Below are positions 26,922 through 35,933 of a stretch of 64,000 nucleotides of DNA, piece after piece. Position 1 is the first letter of the stretch. Each line of letters begins with the position of its first letter. The notes below the pieces were generated by a model. The model searched no databases, was not told the DNA's origin, and was given only the letters and a program-made list of their open reading frames with translations. The DNA lies in NCBI RefSeq assembly GCF_017834145.1, contig NZ_JAFIDA010000001.1:3038001-3102000 (forward strand), given 5' to 3'. The stretch comes from Leucobacter exalbidus. GTDB lineage: Bacteria > Actinomycetota > Actinomycetes > Actinomycetales > Microbacteriaceae. The position numbers and the translations under genes are program-made.

Positions 26922-27788
26922 TTACTGCGCAGGCGTCTCTTCTGCGTCGTTGGCCGACTCGGTGTCAGCGGGAGCAGTGTCTGCTGAATCGGTGTCTGTA
27001 GATTCGGGGTCAGTCGCGTCAAGGTTGGCGACGTCAATGCCACTCGTGGCGTTCGCAACGTCAGCCTCGGTGTAGCCACAGTAGTTCAGGGCTTCGCTCT
27101 CCCAGCGCTTCGTGAGGCGATCCTTGCCTGCTTCGTGGGCCGCAGCGACGGTGCCCTGGTAGATCGTGCCGTCCTTTGACTCTTTGTTCACATCGGGAAC
27201 CGACTCGCAGACGTGAAATACCCCGCCAGACTTGGTCCAGAACACGAGATCCTCGCCTGTGAGCTGCTTCACGATGTTGGTCTCAGCCGCGTACTGCTCC
27301 TGCGACGGTGAGTCCCAGCTCACACCGAGCGCGCCCGCGATCAGCAACACCACGACGCCAATACCGCCGGCGACCGCCTTCTGCTTGCCGTCCATGTTCT
27401 TGTTCAAGAAGATCATGATGATGAGCGGCAAGAACGCGATCACCGCGATGATGGCGCCAAGCTGGTTCTGCACGAAGAAGCGCAGCTTGTCTTGATTCGA
27501 CGCGGGGTCGAGGCGATTCGCCTGCTTCCAGCACAGCGAGCCCACGACCGACAGAATGCCCGCGACCACGATCAACACGATCAGCAGCCACATTTTCACC
27601 GGTACCTGCTTGAGCACCCAGAAAATTGCGAAGGCTTCGGCGCCGATCGCGACCGCCCACACGCACCACGAAACGATGCGCAGCTGGGTTGCCTTAGCGG
27701 CCGACTCAGGGGTGGGCTTCCAACCGGGGGCCGCCTCTGGGTTCTTCGCCTTGACTTCTGAAACTCGTTTGGTGGGCTTTTCTGCCAT
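26922..27788 (-). CDS. Membrane protein of unknown function
   Basis: 288 residues with an AGGGAG site 6 nt before the ATG. After a basic N terminus come four hydrophobic segments, roughly residues 40-60, 68-87, 108-129 and 139-156. An extracytoplasmic-looking domain follows with two Cys (FHVCESV, LNYCGYTE) that could form a disulfide. The C-terminal ~40 residues are an acidic Asp/Ala/Thr/Ser tail. I do not recognise a family or function. It diverges from the gene at 27917. Confidence 0.75.
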   Translation of the reverse strand: MAEKPTKRVSEVKAKNPEAAPGWKPTPESAAKATQLRIVSWCVWAVAIGAEAFAIFWVLKQVPVKMWLLIVLIVVAGILSVVGSLCWKQANRLDPASNQDKLRFFVQNQLGAIIAVIAFLPLIIMIFLNKNMDGKQKAVAGGIGVVVLLIAGALGVSWDSPSQEQYAAETNIVKQLTGEDLVFWTKSGGVFHVCESVPDVNKESKDGTIYQGTVAAAHEAGKDRLTKRWESEALNYCGYTEADVANATSGIDVANLDATDPESTDTDSADTAPADTESANDAEETPAQ

Positions 27789-27904
27789 GAGATGCTCCCT
27801 CGCGTTGCACTAATCCTGATCCCCGTGTTCGGATTCACCGCGCACTCAGATTTCACCTTAACAGCTTGCATACAGGGTTCGGCAGTCTCAAAGATGAGCT
27901 TCGC

Positions 27905-27910
27905 TAGGCT
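27905..27910 (+). promoter_or_regulatory. TANNNT -10 box, probable leaderless start
   Basis: TAGGCT lies 6 nt before the GTG at 27917. Confidence 0.5.
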
Positions 27911-27916
27911 TGGCGG

Positions 27917-28438
27917 GTGCGAAAAAAGAATGAAAGCGCCGCTCGCGAGAGTCGCCTTGCGAACGGGTGGACCGTCGAGGGCGCCCCGAACGCGGCTGAG
28001 GCCGATGTTGCGGCGGGCGCTGCAGCTGCAGGCGACGCCAGTATTGCTGAATCGGCGGCGGCACTGAACGCTCCCGTCGCCAGTGAAAACGACCACGACG
28101 ACGCTGAGCTGGGCACCGATCAGGGCCCCGCACAGATGTCGAATGCCATGCTCGTGATCCTGGGCGTGTTCGGCGGCATCTACCTGATGTACACCTGGGT
28201 GTGGTTTAGCTGGGCCGAGTACTACGCGAGCGCCAACAACCTCGTCGCAGCGTCAAGCGGATCGCTGGGCGGTGTGCTGCAGCAGATCGTATTGTGGGTC
28301 GCCCCGCTCGCCCCGATTGGCTGGTTCTTGAGCGTCTTGCTGCTCAACCGCGGCGCATCAACTGCGCGCATCGCGCTTTGGATCGTTATTGGAGCGGTGG
28401 TTCTTGCGCCACTGCCGATGTTTGTTTGGGGTGCCTAA
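27917..28438 (+). CDS. Membrane protein of unknown function
   Basis: 173 residues from a GTG start that fits a leaderless mRNA. The first ~70 residues are Ala/Asp/Glu-rich and probably disordered and cytoplasmic. Three hydrophobic helices follow (around MLVILGVFGGIYLMYTW, VLQQIVLWVAPLAPIGWFL and IALWIVIGAVVLAPLPMFV). No catalytic motif is seen. The next gene starts 2 nt after its stop codon, so both are probably co-expressed membrane proteins. Confidence 0.7.
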   Translation: MRKKNESAARESRLANGWTVEGAPNAAEADVAAGAAAAGDASIAESAAALNAPVASENDHDDAELGTDQGPAQMSNAMLVILGVFGGIYLMYTWVWFSWAEYYASANNLVAASSGSLGGVLQQIVLWVAPLAPIGWFLSVLLLNRGASTARIALWIVIGAVVLAPLPMFVWGA

Positions 28439-28439
28439 G

Positions 28440-28760
28440 ATGACGCGCCGGATCATTTCCTGGGTCGTGGGGGCAGCCATCACCGGCCTGTACCTCTATA
28501 TGGTGATCGCCGCAGCCGGAAACCTCATCTTGCTGCCACAAATGGTGGGCAGCATGGGGCTGTCAATGACCGCCGCTGGCTGGTTCTGGTTGATCACGGT
28601 GCTCGCGCTTGCCCCCGTGGCCTTTGTGCTTGCGCTGCTGGCGGCTCGCCGAAAGAGTGCCGCGGTGCGACTTTTGGCACTCGCGACCGGCCTGTGCGTG
28701 GCCGGTGCTGTGCAGTTGGAAATTCTGCTGCTGGTGCCGCAGTCCAGCTTCTTCGGATAG
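28440..28760 (+). CDS. Small membrane protein of unknown function
   Basis: 106 residues with four hydrophobic segments and an N-terminal TRR; I do not recognise a family. It starts 2 nt after the preceding stop codon, which decides the ATG at 28440 over an in-frame upstream one at 28389 and suggests translational coupling. It is followed by a 134-nt gap before serA. Confidence 0.65.
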   Translation: MTRRIISWVVGAAITGLYLYMVIAAAGNLILLPQMVGSMGLSMTAAGWFWLITVLALAPVAFVLALLAARRKSAAVRLLALATGLCVAGAVQLEILLLVPQSSFFG

Positions 28761-28894
28761 CGCTTGGAGGGCGGCGGAACGCGGTCGCTTTTGGCGGCGC
28801 GTCAAAGGCGGCATGCTTCGGGCCCTAGAATGGAACCCCGGCCGTCCTTTTACGGTCTGGGTACCCAATGCCGCTGACCCGAAGGATTCGATTG

Positions 28895-30487
28895 ATGTCT
28901 GCGCCGGTCGTGCTGATCGCCGAACAACTGTCTCCCGCTACCATCGCCGCACTTGGCCCTGACTTCGAGGTGGTGCACGTCGACGGTACTGACCGCGACG
29001 CGCTGCGCTCGGCGCTGGCCACTGCTAATGCCGTGCTTGTACGCTCGGCAACTCTCATCGATGCGGAGGCACTCAGCTGGGCGCCTCAGCTGCAGGTCAT
29101 CGCCCGCGCGGGTGTTGGCCTCGATAACGTCGATATTAAGGCGGCCACCCAGGCCGGCGTCATGGTCGTTAATGCTCCGACCTCCAACATCATCAGTGCT
29201 GCTGAGCTGACGGTCGCCCACATCTTGGGTCTGGCTCGTCACCTGCCGCGTGCACACTCCTCACTGTCTGCGGGGCTGTGGAAGCGGTCGTCGTTCACCG
29301 GCACCGAGCTCTACGAAAAGACCATCGGTATTGTCGGCCTCGGCCGCATCGGTGCCCTGGTTGCCGAGCGCCTGCGCGGCTTCGGCGTTGAGCTCATCGC
29401 GTTTGATCCCTACGTCACCGCTGTGCGCGCACAGCAGCTCGGCGTCGAGCTGGTCTCGCTCGACGAGCTCGTGAAGCGCGTCGACTTCTTGACGATTCAC
29501 ATGCCCCGCACGCCCGAGACGCTCGGCATGATTGGCGCAGAACAGATGCGCGCCATGAAGCCCACCGCCTACGTGGTAAACGTGGCGCGTGGCGGCCTGA
29601 TTGATGAGGCAGCTCTCGCACAGGCGCTGACGGACGGCGAGATCGCCGGCGCAGCACTCGACGTATTCATGCAGGAGCCCCCGGCCGACGCATCGCTGAC
29701 GGGTCTGCCCAACGTCAACGTCACCCCGCACCTGGGCGCTTCAACCGCTGAAGCACAGGAGAAGGCCGGCGTTTCGGTTGCGAAGTCGGTTCGTCTCGCA
29801 CTCGCGGGCGACCTGGTTCCCGACGCTGTCAACGTTGCCGGTGGCGTCATCGACGAATACGTGCGCCCCGGTCTGCCCCTCACCGAGAAGCTGGGCCAGG
29901 TCTTCGCTGGTCTCGCAGCCGGCCCGATCGCGTCACTCGACATCGAGGTACACGGCGAACTGGGCGAGCGCAACGTTGAAGCACTGCGTCTTGCAGCACT
30001 CAAGGGCGTGTTCTCAAAGGTCGTCAGCGATCCCGTGTCATACGTGAACGCACCGCTGATCGCTGAACAGCGCGGCGTTGAAGTACGGTTCTCAAAGGAC
30101 ACCGTCTCAGAGAGCTACCGCAACGTGATTACGCTGCGCGGTTCACTCACCGACGGCACCACGGTGTCGGTATCGGGCACGCTGACCGGCCCGAAGCAGG
30201 TCGAGAAGATCGTTGAGGTGAACGGCTACGAGGTTGAGCTGGCCATCCCCGCGCACCTGCTCGTGTTTAGCTACACGGATCGCCCGGGCATCGTCGCCGC
30301 ATACGGTGGCATCCTCGGCGAGGCCGGCGTGAACATTGCTGGCCTGCAGATCGCTCGCGATCAGAAGAAGGGCACCGCGCTGTCGGTGCTCGCCGTTGAC
30401 GCTCCCGTCGATGAGGCACTCATTGGCGCGCTGAGCGAGGCCATTGGCGCCGACCGTCTCTGCACGATTGACGTTGACGCCCAGTAG
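28895..30487 (+). CDS. serA: D-3-phosphoglycerate dehydrogenase
   Basis: First enzyme of serine synthesis, oxidising 3-phosphoglycerate with NAD+. It has 530 residues, the long form. The substrate and nucleotide domains carry IARAGVGLDNVDIKAAT and GIVGLGRIGALVAERL, the catalytic His is in NVTPHLGAST, and VNVARGGLIDEAAL is present. An intervening ASB-like domain (about 320-450) and a C-terminal ACT domain (YTDRPGIVAAYGGILGEAGV) follow and are usually the serine-sensing part. I chose the ATG at 28895 for AAGGA about 8 nt upstream. Confidence 0.95.
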   Translation: MSAPVVLIAEQLSPATIAALGPDFEVVHVDGTDRDALRSALATANAVLVRSATLIDAEALSWAPQLQVIARAGVGLDNVDIKAATQAGVMVVNAPTSNIISAAELTVAHILGLARHLPRAHSSLSAGLWKRSSFTGTELYEKTIGIVGLGRIGALVAERLRGFGVELIAFDPYVTAVRAQQLGVELVSLDELVKRVDFLTIHMPRTPETLGMIGAEQMRAMKPTAYVVNVARGGLIDEAALAQALTDGEIAGAALDVFMQEPPADASLTGLPNVNVTPHLGASTAEAQEKAGVSVAKSVRLALAGDLVPDAVNVAGGVIDEYVRPGLPLTEKLGQVFAGLAAGPIASLDIEVHGELGERNVEALRLAALKGVFSKVVSDPVSYVNAPLIAEQRGVEVRFSKDTVSESYRNVITLRGSLTDGTTVSVSGTLTGPKQVEKIVEVNGYEVELAIPAHLLVFSYTDRPGIVAAYGGILGEAGVNIAGLQIARDQKKGTALSVLAVDAPVDEALIGALSEAIGADRLCTIDVDAQ

Positions 30488-30791
30488 TCTTCGTTGACGA
30501 ACCGACGCCGCCGCCCAGTGGAAGCTGGGCGGCGGCGTTGTGGTATCTGGGTGGGCGGCCCGGCGCGAGGGAAGAATCGCACACTCACGCCAATTTTGCG
30601 GGCCCACGGTGATAGCCTGGATGAGTGGGCATGCGCCCACAACCTCAGAATATGAGCGCGCAGGTGGCGGGCTGGTCTTCGGTGGTGGATTCCTCTGCAG
30701 TGCGCAAGCTACAGAGTGGCCTTCTACTGAACATCAGCAGTGCGGCACTCGCAACACCCTGCCGCGCGCTCACTCGAATAAAGGAGTACCC
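30488..30791 (+). other. serA-pnp gap: terminator and long pnp leader
   Basis: After the serA terminator come TAGCCT (30614-30619), a possible pnp -10, and a leader of roughly 170 nt with a small hairpin (CTCTG...CAGAG around 30690-30715). Long structured leaders before pnp are known sites of autoregulation in other bacteria; here that is only an inference. Confidence 0.5.
30505..30538 (+). terminator. Terminator after serA
   Basis: ACGCCGCCGCCCAG and its complement around TGGAAG, followed by TGT; 14 perfect pairs, short T-tail. Confidence 0.75.
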
Positions 30792-33062
30792 ATGGAGGGT
30801 CCTGAAATCAAGTTCGCCGAGGCCGTTCTCGATAACGGTCGTTTCGGAAAGCGTACGATCCGTTTCGAGGCCGGTCGCCTCGCACAGCAGGCACAGGGCG
30901 CGGTTGCCGCGTACCTCGACGAGGAGACCATGCTCCTCTCGGCAACGAGCGCGTCGAAGAACCCGAAGGACCACTTCGATTTCTTCCCGCTGACCGTTGA
31001 CGTTGAAGAGCGTTCATACGCCGCAGGCAAGATCCCCGGCTCGTTCTTCCGCCGCGAGGGCCGCCCGTCAACCGACGCGATCCTCGTGTGCCGTCTGATC
31101 GACCGCCCCCTGCGCCCGTCATTCGTGACCGGCCTGCGTAACGAAGTTCAGATCGTTATCACGGTGCTGTCGATCGCCCCCGGCGAGTACTACGACGCAC
31201 TCGCAATTAACGCTGCCAGCGCTTCGACCCAGATCTCGGGTCTGCCGTTCTCTGGCCCCATCGCCGGTGTGCGCCTCGCGCTGATCCCCGGTTCGGGTGC
31301 CAACGCTGACCAGTGGGTCGCGTTCCCCAACTCAGAGCAGGTTAAGGACGCAGTCTTCGACCTCATGGTTGCTGGCCGCGTCATCACCAAGGCTGACGGA
31401 ACTGAAGACGTCGCCATCATGATGGTTGAGGCTGAGGCTACCGAGGGTTCATGGAACCTCATCAAGGCTGGCGCTGTGAAGCCCGACGAGACCGTCGTGG
31501 CACAGGGCCTGGAGGCTGCAAAGCCGTTCCTTACCCAGCTGGTGAAGGCACAGGCTGAGCTTGCTGCTCAGTCGGCCAAGGCTGTGCAGGAGTACCCCGT
31601 ATTCCTGCCCTACACCGATGAGGCATACGCCGCAGTTGAGGCGCTCTCAGAAGCTGAGCTCACCAAGGTCTACCAGATCGCTGGCAAGCAGGAGCGCCAG
31701 GATGCTGACGACGCGCTGAAGTCAAGCGTGAAGGAAGCCATCTCGGCCAAGATCGCCGCTGGCGAGCTTTCCGCAGATGTTGAGGGCCAGGTATCGGCTG
31801 CATACAAGTCGGTCACCAAGAAGGTTGTTCGCGGTCGTATCCTCTCTGAGGGCACCCGCATGGACGGCCGTGGCCTGCGCGACATCCGCGCGCTCGACGC
31901 AGAGGTGCAGGTTATCCCTCGCGTACACGGCTCGGCTATCTTCCAGCGCGGCGAGACCCAGATCATGGGTGTCTCCACGCTGAACATGCTGAAGCTTGAG
32001 CAGCAGATCGACTCGCTGTCGCCCACGACCAGCAAGCGTTACATGCACCACTACAACTTCCCGCCCTACTCGACTGGTGAGACGGGCCGCGTTGGCAGCC
32101 CCAAGCGCCGCGAGATCGGTCACGGCTTCCTGGCCGAGCGTGCGCTCGTGCCCGTGCTGCCCAGCCGCGAGGAGTTCCCCTACGCGATCCGTCAGGTATC
32201 TGAGGCGCTCAGCTCGAACGGTTCGACCTCGATGGGCTCCGTTTGCGCGTCCACGCTGTCGCTGCTCAACGCTGGTGTGCCGCTGCGCGCTCCCGTCGCA
32301 GGTATCGCTATGGGTCTCGTCTCTGACGAGCTCAACGGTGAAACCCGCTACGCAACGCTCACCGACATCCTGGGTGCAGAAGACGCGCTCGGCGACATGG
32401 ACTTCAAGGTTGCAGGAACCTCTGAGTTCGTGACCGCACTGCAGCTCGACACCAAGCTCGACGGTATCCCCTCGGATATCCTCGCAGCGGCACTGTCGCA
32501 GGCAAAGGAGGCTCGTGCAACGATCCTCGGTGTGCTGAACCAGGCAATCGACACCCCCGACGAGATGGCTCCCACGGCGCCTCGCGTCATCACGGTGAAC
32601 ATTCCCGTCGACAAGATCGGCGAGCTGATCGGCCCCAAGGGCAAGACGATCAACGGTATCCAGGACACCACGGGTGCCGACATCTCGATCGATGACGACG
32701 GAACCGTCTACATCGGTGCGGTTGACGGTCCTTCGGCTGAGGCAGCTCGCGCGCAGGTCAACGCGATCGCCAACCCGCAGAACCCCGAGGTCGGCGAGCA
32801 GTACCTCGGTACTGTCGTGAAGAACGCGGCCTTCGGCTCGTTCATCTCGCTGCTGCCCGGCAAGGACGGCCTGCTGCACATCTCCGAGGTTCGCAAGATC
32901 GTCGGCGGCAAGCGCATCGAGTCGGTAGACGAGGTGCTCTCGGTTGGCCAGAAGGTGCTCGTCAAGATCACCAAGGTCGACGACCGCGGCAAGCTCTCGC
33001 TCGAGCCCGTACTCGAGGAGCAGGCTGCTGACGCTCCTGCTGCTGAGGCGGCTGCCGAGTAA
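30792..33062 (+). CDS. pnp: Polyribonucleotide nucleotidyltransferase (PNPase)
   Basis: A 756-residue 3'-5' phosphorolytic exoribonuclease of the RNA decay machinery. Two RNase PH domains are present: [21 protein letters not shown]-type motif in the first, and [16 protein letters not shown] with [12 protein letters not shown] and [13 protein letters not shown] in the second. A KH domain ([16 protein letters not shown]) and an S1 domain ([19 protein letters not shown]) follow. AAGGAG a few nt before the ATG at 30792 decides the start; the upstream open frame is leader. The nearby RNase J gene completes the RNA-turnover set. Confidence 0.96.
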   Translation: MEGPEIKFAEAVLDNGRFGKRTIRFEAGRLAQQAQGAVAAYLDEETMLLSATSASKNPKDHFDFFPLTVDVEERSYAAGKIPGSFFRREGRPSTDAILVCRLIDRPLRPSFVTGLRNEVQIVITVLSIAPGEYYDALAINAASASTQISGLPFSGPIAGVRLALIPGSGANADQWVAFPNSEQVKDAVFDLMVAGRVITKADGTEDVAIMMVEAEATEGSWNLIKAGAVKPDETVVAQGLEAAKPFLTQLVKAQAELAAQSAKAVQEYPVFLPYTDEAYAAVEALSEAELTKVYQIAGKQERQDADDALKSSVKEAISAKIAAGELSADVEGQVSAAYKSVTKKVVRGRILSEGTRMDGRGLRDIRALDAEVQVIPRVHGSAIFQRGETQIMGVSTLNMLKLEQQIDSLSPTTSKRYMHHYNFPPYSTGETGRVGSPKRREIGHGFLAERALVPVLPSREEFPYAIRQVSEALSSNGSTSMGSVCASTLSLLNAGVPLRAPVAGIAMGLVSDELNGETRYATLTDILGAEDALGDMDFKVAGTSEFVTALQLDTKLDGIPSDILAAALSQAKEARATILGVLNQAIDTPDEMAPTAPRVITVNIPVDKIGELIGPKGKTINGIQDTTGADISIDDDGTVYIGAVDGPSAEAARAQVNAIANPQNPEVGEQYLGTVVKNAAFGSFISLLPGKDGLLHISEVRKIVGGKRIESVDEVLSVGQKVLVKITKVDDRGKLSLEPVLEEQAADAPAAEAAAE

Positions 33063-33085
33063 TTTCGGTAGTTTGATCCGGATCG

Positions 33086-33127
33086 CGCCCGGCATCACCC
33101 TTATGGGCGATGCCGGGCGCTTTCTTG
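33086..33127 (+). terminator. Terminator after pnp
   Basis: GCGCCCGGCATC pairs perfectly with GATGCCGGGCGC, followed by TTTCTT. The loop contains CCCTTATGGG. Confidence 0.9.
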
Positions 33128-33162
33128 TCTGCGGGAACGACGAAGCCTCAGCCGACCGCCAC

Positions 33163-33168
33163 TAGGCT
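33163..33168 (+). promoter_or_regulatory. TANNNT -10 box, probable leaderless start of M16 peptidase gene
   Basis: TAGGCT lies 6 nt before the ATG. GGAGGA abuts the ATG with no spacing, so it is not a normal ribosome binding site. Confidence 0.5.
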
Positions 33169-33174
33169 GGAGGA

Positions 33175-34578
33175 ATGCGTGAACCGATTCTCTTGCCCCT
33201 AGACCAGGCCGAACTCGCAGTCGATCTCAGCGGCAGCCTGATGCGCCGCACGGTCCACCCGAGTGGGCTGCGTGTACTGACCGAGCATATGCCCAGTGCA
33301 CGAAGCGCCACGATCGGATTCTGGGTGGGAGTGGGCTCCCGCGATGAGCAGGCCGAACGCGATGACGCCCCGGGCAGCCTGGGCTCCACCCACTTCCTCG
33401 AGCACCTGCTGTTTAAGGGCACGCCCACGCGCGACGCCTATGAAATTGCGACCAGTTTCGACCGCATCGGCGCCGAGCACAACGCGCTCACGGCCAAGGA
33501 ATACACCTGCTACTACGCCAAGGTGCGCGACGTTGACCTGCCGATGTCGGTGACGGTGCTCGCGGATATGGTGACGAACTCGGTGCTCGACGAAGAAGAG
33601 TTCGAGAACGAACGCGGCGTGATCCTCGAAGAAATCGCGATGGCGGCAGATGACCTCGCCGACGTGGCGAGCGAGAGCCTGTTCGAAGAGGTGCTCAAGG
33701 ATCACCCGCTGGGGCGCCCCATTGGCGGCCTGCCCGAAACCATTAAGGGTGCGCGCCGCGACGACGTCGATCGTCACTACCGCAACACCTACGACCCGTC
33801 GACGCTCGTGGTTACCGCCGCGGGCGCCGTCGATCACGACTGGCTTGTCGCACAGGTGGTCGCGGCCCTCAACGCGTCGCCCGAGGAGCGCTGGCACACC
33901 GACCGTGAGGCCCTGCCCGTGCGCCGTGGCCAGGCCCACGTTGACGCGATTCCCAATGTGCTCGCAACGGGCGCGACAGCAGCCGCACCCGGCACGCTGA
34001 CCGCCCCGCGCGTGTGCGTCACCGAACGCCCGAGCGAACAGATCAACCTGATGATCGGCGCGAACGGGCTGCGCGCCAACGACCCGCGCCGCTTCGCATT
34101 CGGCATCATGAACTCGGTGCTCGGCGGTGGCATGTCGAGTCGCCTGTTCCAAGAGATTCGTGAGAAGCGGGGGCTCGCCTACACGGCGTACTCGTTTGGT
34201 GCGAGCTACTCAGACGCTGGCCTCTTTGGGATCTACGCGGGCATGGCCCCCGAAAAGGCCTCAGAGGTGCTCAAGCTGAGCCTGCTCGAGCTGCAGAAGA
34301 TCGCCGACTCGGGCATCACGGCAGAAGAGCACGAGGGAGCACTCGGCCAGATCGCAGGCTCCTCAGCGCTCGCCCTCGAAGATTCTGAGACGCGCATGGG
34401 CCGCCTCGCCCGCGCCGAGCTGGGCGCCGGTGAGCTGTGGGATCTAGACAGCTCGCTGACGCGATACACCTCGGTGACTCCGGCCGAGATCACGGCCATC
34501 GCCGCTGAGATCGCTGCGCGCCCCATGACCGTCGTCGCGGTCGGCGACGTCTCACGGGCGGGTACCTTAGAAGCATGA
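33175..34578 (+). CDS. M16 family zinc metallopeptidase
   Basis: 467 residues. The inverted zinc motif HxxEH is seen as HFLEHLLFKGT, with the distal Glu in ENERGVILEEIAM. The second M16 half follows with RGLAYTAYSFGASYSDAG. Homologues resemble the mitochondrial processing peptidase beta subunit; their bacterial substrates are mostly unknown. It sits between pnp and dapB as in many actinobacteria, and its TGA overlaps the dapB ATG (ATGA), so the two are translationally coupled. Confidence 0.92.
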   Translation: MREPILLPLDQAELAVDLSGSLMRRTVHPSGLRVLTEHMPSARSATIGFWVGVGSRDEQAERDDAPGSLGSTHFLEHLLFKGTPTRDAYEIATSFDRIGAEHNALTAKEYTCYYAKVRDVDLPMSVTVLADMVTNSVLDEEEFENERGVILEEIAMAADDLADVASESLFEEVLKDHPLGRPIGGLPETIKGARRDDVDRHYRNTYDPSTLVVTAAGAVDHDWLVAQVVAALNASPEERWHTDREALPVRRGQAHVDAIPNVLATGATAAAPGTLTAPRVCVTERPSEQINLMIGANGLRANDPRRFAFGIMNSVLGGGMSSRLFQEIREKRGLAYTAYSFGASYSDAGLFGIYAGMAPEKASEVLKLSLLELQKIADSGITAEEHEGALGQIAGSSALALEDSETRMGRLARAELGAGELWDLDSSLTRYTSVTPAEITAIAAEIAARPMTVVAVGDVSRAGTLEA

Positions 34579-35324
34579 ACGTACGCGTAGCAGTCGCGGG
34601 GGCCACCGGTCGCCTGGGAACATTGGTCTGCCAGGTCGTCGAAGAGACGCCCGGCTTCGAACTGGTTGCGCGGTTGCGCAGCACCTCGGCACCCGAGGAA
34701 GGCGCGACGGCCGACGTGCTCGTCGACGTGAGTCACCCCGAGGCCTCGGCCGCCATTGTGGCCCGGGCGATCGAGCGCGGCCAGCGCGTGATCGTGGGCA
34801 CGAGCGGCTGGTCGGCCGACCGGCTCGCGGTGCTCGAGGCGAGCCTTGCCGAACGCCCCGGATCCGGAGCCATCGTCGTACCCAACTTCTCGCTGGGATC
34901 GGTGCTCGGCACCGCACTTGCACGCATCGCCGCGCCCTACTTCGATGCGGCCGAAATCATCGAGGCGCACCACCCGCACAAGGTGGATTCGCCCTCGGGC
35001 ACCGCGGTGCGCACCGCCGAATTGATGGCTGAGGCGCGCGCTGCGAAGGGCCTCGGTCCGATCGAGGCGCCGTTCGCCGAGCAGCCCGCGCGCGGTGAGT
35101 TGATTGCCGGGATTCCGGTGCACAGCCTGCGTCTCGCGGGCGTGGTCGCGAAACAAGAGGTGCGCTTCGGCGGCCCCGGTGAGGTGCTGACCGTGACCCA
35201 CGACACCCACTCCAATGAGGCGTACCGCGCCGGCATTCGCGCCGCGCTCACTGCGGCCGCGGGGTGCGAGGGGCTCACCGTCGGCCTCGACGCGCTGCTC
35301 GGCCTCGGGGGAGCGACCGCATGA
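34575..35324 (+). CDS. dapB: 4-hydroxy-tetrahydrodipicolinate reductase
   Basis: Second dedicated step toward diaminopimelate and lysine, NAD(P)H-dependent; 249 residues. The nucleotide motif is VAGATGRLGTLV, the active-site motif is EAHHPHKVDSPSGTA, and VPNFSLGSVLG is present. It overlaps the M16 gene by 4 nt. A TACCTT box 6 nt before the ATG also fits an internal leaderless start, though it lies in coding sequence. DapA and DapF are encoded further along the same strand. Confidence 0.95.
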   Translation: MNVRVAVAGATGRLGTLVCQVVEETPGFELVARLRSTSAPEEGATADVLVDVSHPEASAAIVARAIERGQRVIVGTSGWSADRLAVLEASLAERPGSGAIVVPNFSLGSVLGTALARIAAPYFDAAEIIEAHHPHKVDSPSGTAVRTAELMAEARAAKGLGPIEAPFAEQPARGELIAGIPVHSLRLAGVVAKQEVRFGGPGEVLTVTHDTHSNEAYRAGIRAALTAAAGCEGLTVGLDALLGLGGATA

Positions 35325-35773
35325 CCGCCCGGGTACGCGCGCTGCTGGGAGTCGCGTTGATGAGCGTGCTGCTCGTGCTCTATTTCGTGTTCACGGGGGT
35401 GCGCGCCGTCGGGCTGCTCGCCACGGGGGGCGTGATTCCGATCGTCATGGGGTTGGCGATGCTGATCCTGCCGTTGATCGGCGTGTGGGCGCTGCTGCGT
35501 GAGCTGCAGTTCGGCCGCCAGTCGACGGCGCTCGTCGACCAGCTCGACGCCGATGGAGCCCTGCCCGAGGAGATTGCGGCCGCACGCGAGGCTGGCACGC
35601 GACCCGATCGCGATGTGCTCGACGCGGCTTTCGGGCGCTACAAGGCTGAGGCCGAAGCTGCGCCGGATCGCTGGCAGTCGTGGTTGCGCCTGGGGCTGAT
35701 GTATGACGCGTGCGGCGACCGAAAGCGTGCCCGTGCAGCAATTCGACAAGCGATTTCGGTGAATCTGGCGTAG
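35321..35773 (+). CDS. Membrane-anchored TPR-like protein of unknown function
   Basis: 150 residues starting at an ATG that overlaps the dapB stop codon by 4 nt. Two N-terminal hydrophobic helices (about 6-25 and 32-55) are followed by a cytoplasmic-looking helical part with one TPR-like unit (RWQSWLRLGLMYDACGDRKRARAAIRQAI). The coupling to dapB suggests co-expression; the function is unknown. Confidence 0.75.
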   Translation: MTARVRALLGVALMSVLLVLYFVFTGVRAVGLLATGGVIPIVMGLAMLILPLIGVWALLRELQFGRQSTALVDQLDADGALPEEIAAAREAGTRPDRDVLDAAFGRYKAEAEAAPDRWQSWLRLGLMYDACGDRKRARAAIRQAISVNLA

Positions 35774-35933
35774 ATTCTGCGGTTATCATTGGTTGATTAG
35801 ATTTTTGATACCGCGCTACATAGAATCGTGCCCGAAGCGAATGATGCGCGTCTGCCGAAGCTGGGAGACGCAAACTTCGCTCTCGCTCTGAAGCATACGT
35901 GCGCAATGGCGTGCCAGAAAGTATGAGAGTCAC
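35774..35933 (+). promoter_or_regulatory. Upstream region of the amino-acid permease gene
   Basis: An AT-rich stretch with GGTTATCA and TGATACC as near-inverted halves (about 35780-35811) and TACATAGAAT further on as a possible -10. Regulator unknown. Confidence 0.35.

Noticed and set aside
31722-33098. Open frame of 458 codons opposite pnp
   Set aside because: Same reason: a shadow of pnp with no recognisable domain.
33086-33127. pnp terminator as a third copy of the 67-nt structured repeat
   Set aside because: It shares GATCCGGATC before the stem and CCCTTATGGG in the loop, but lacks the separate inner stem, the fixed length and the tail.
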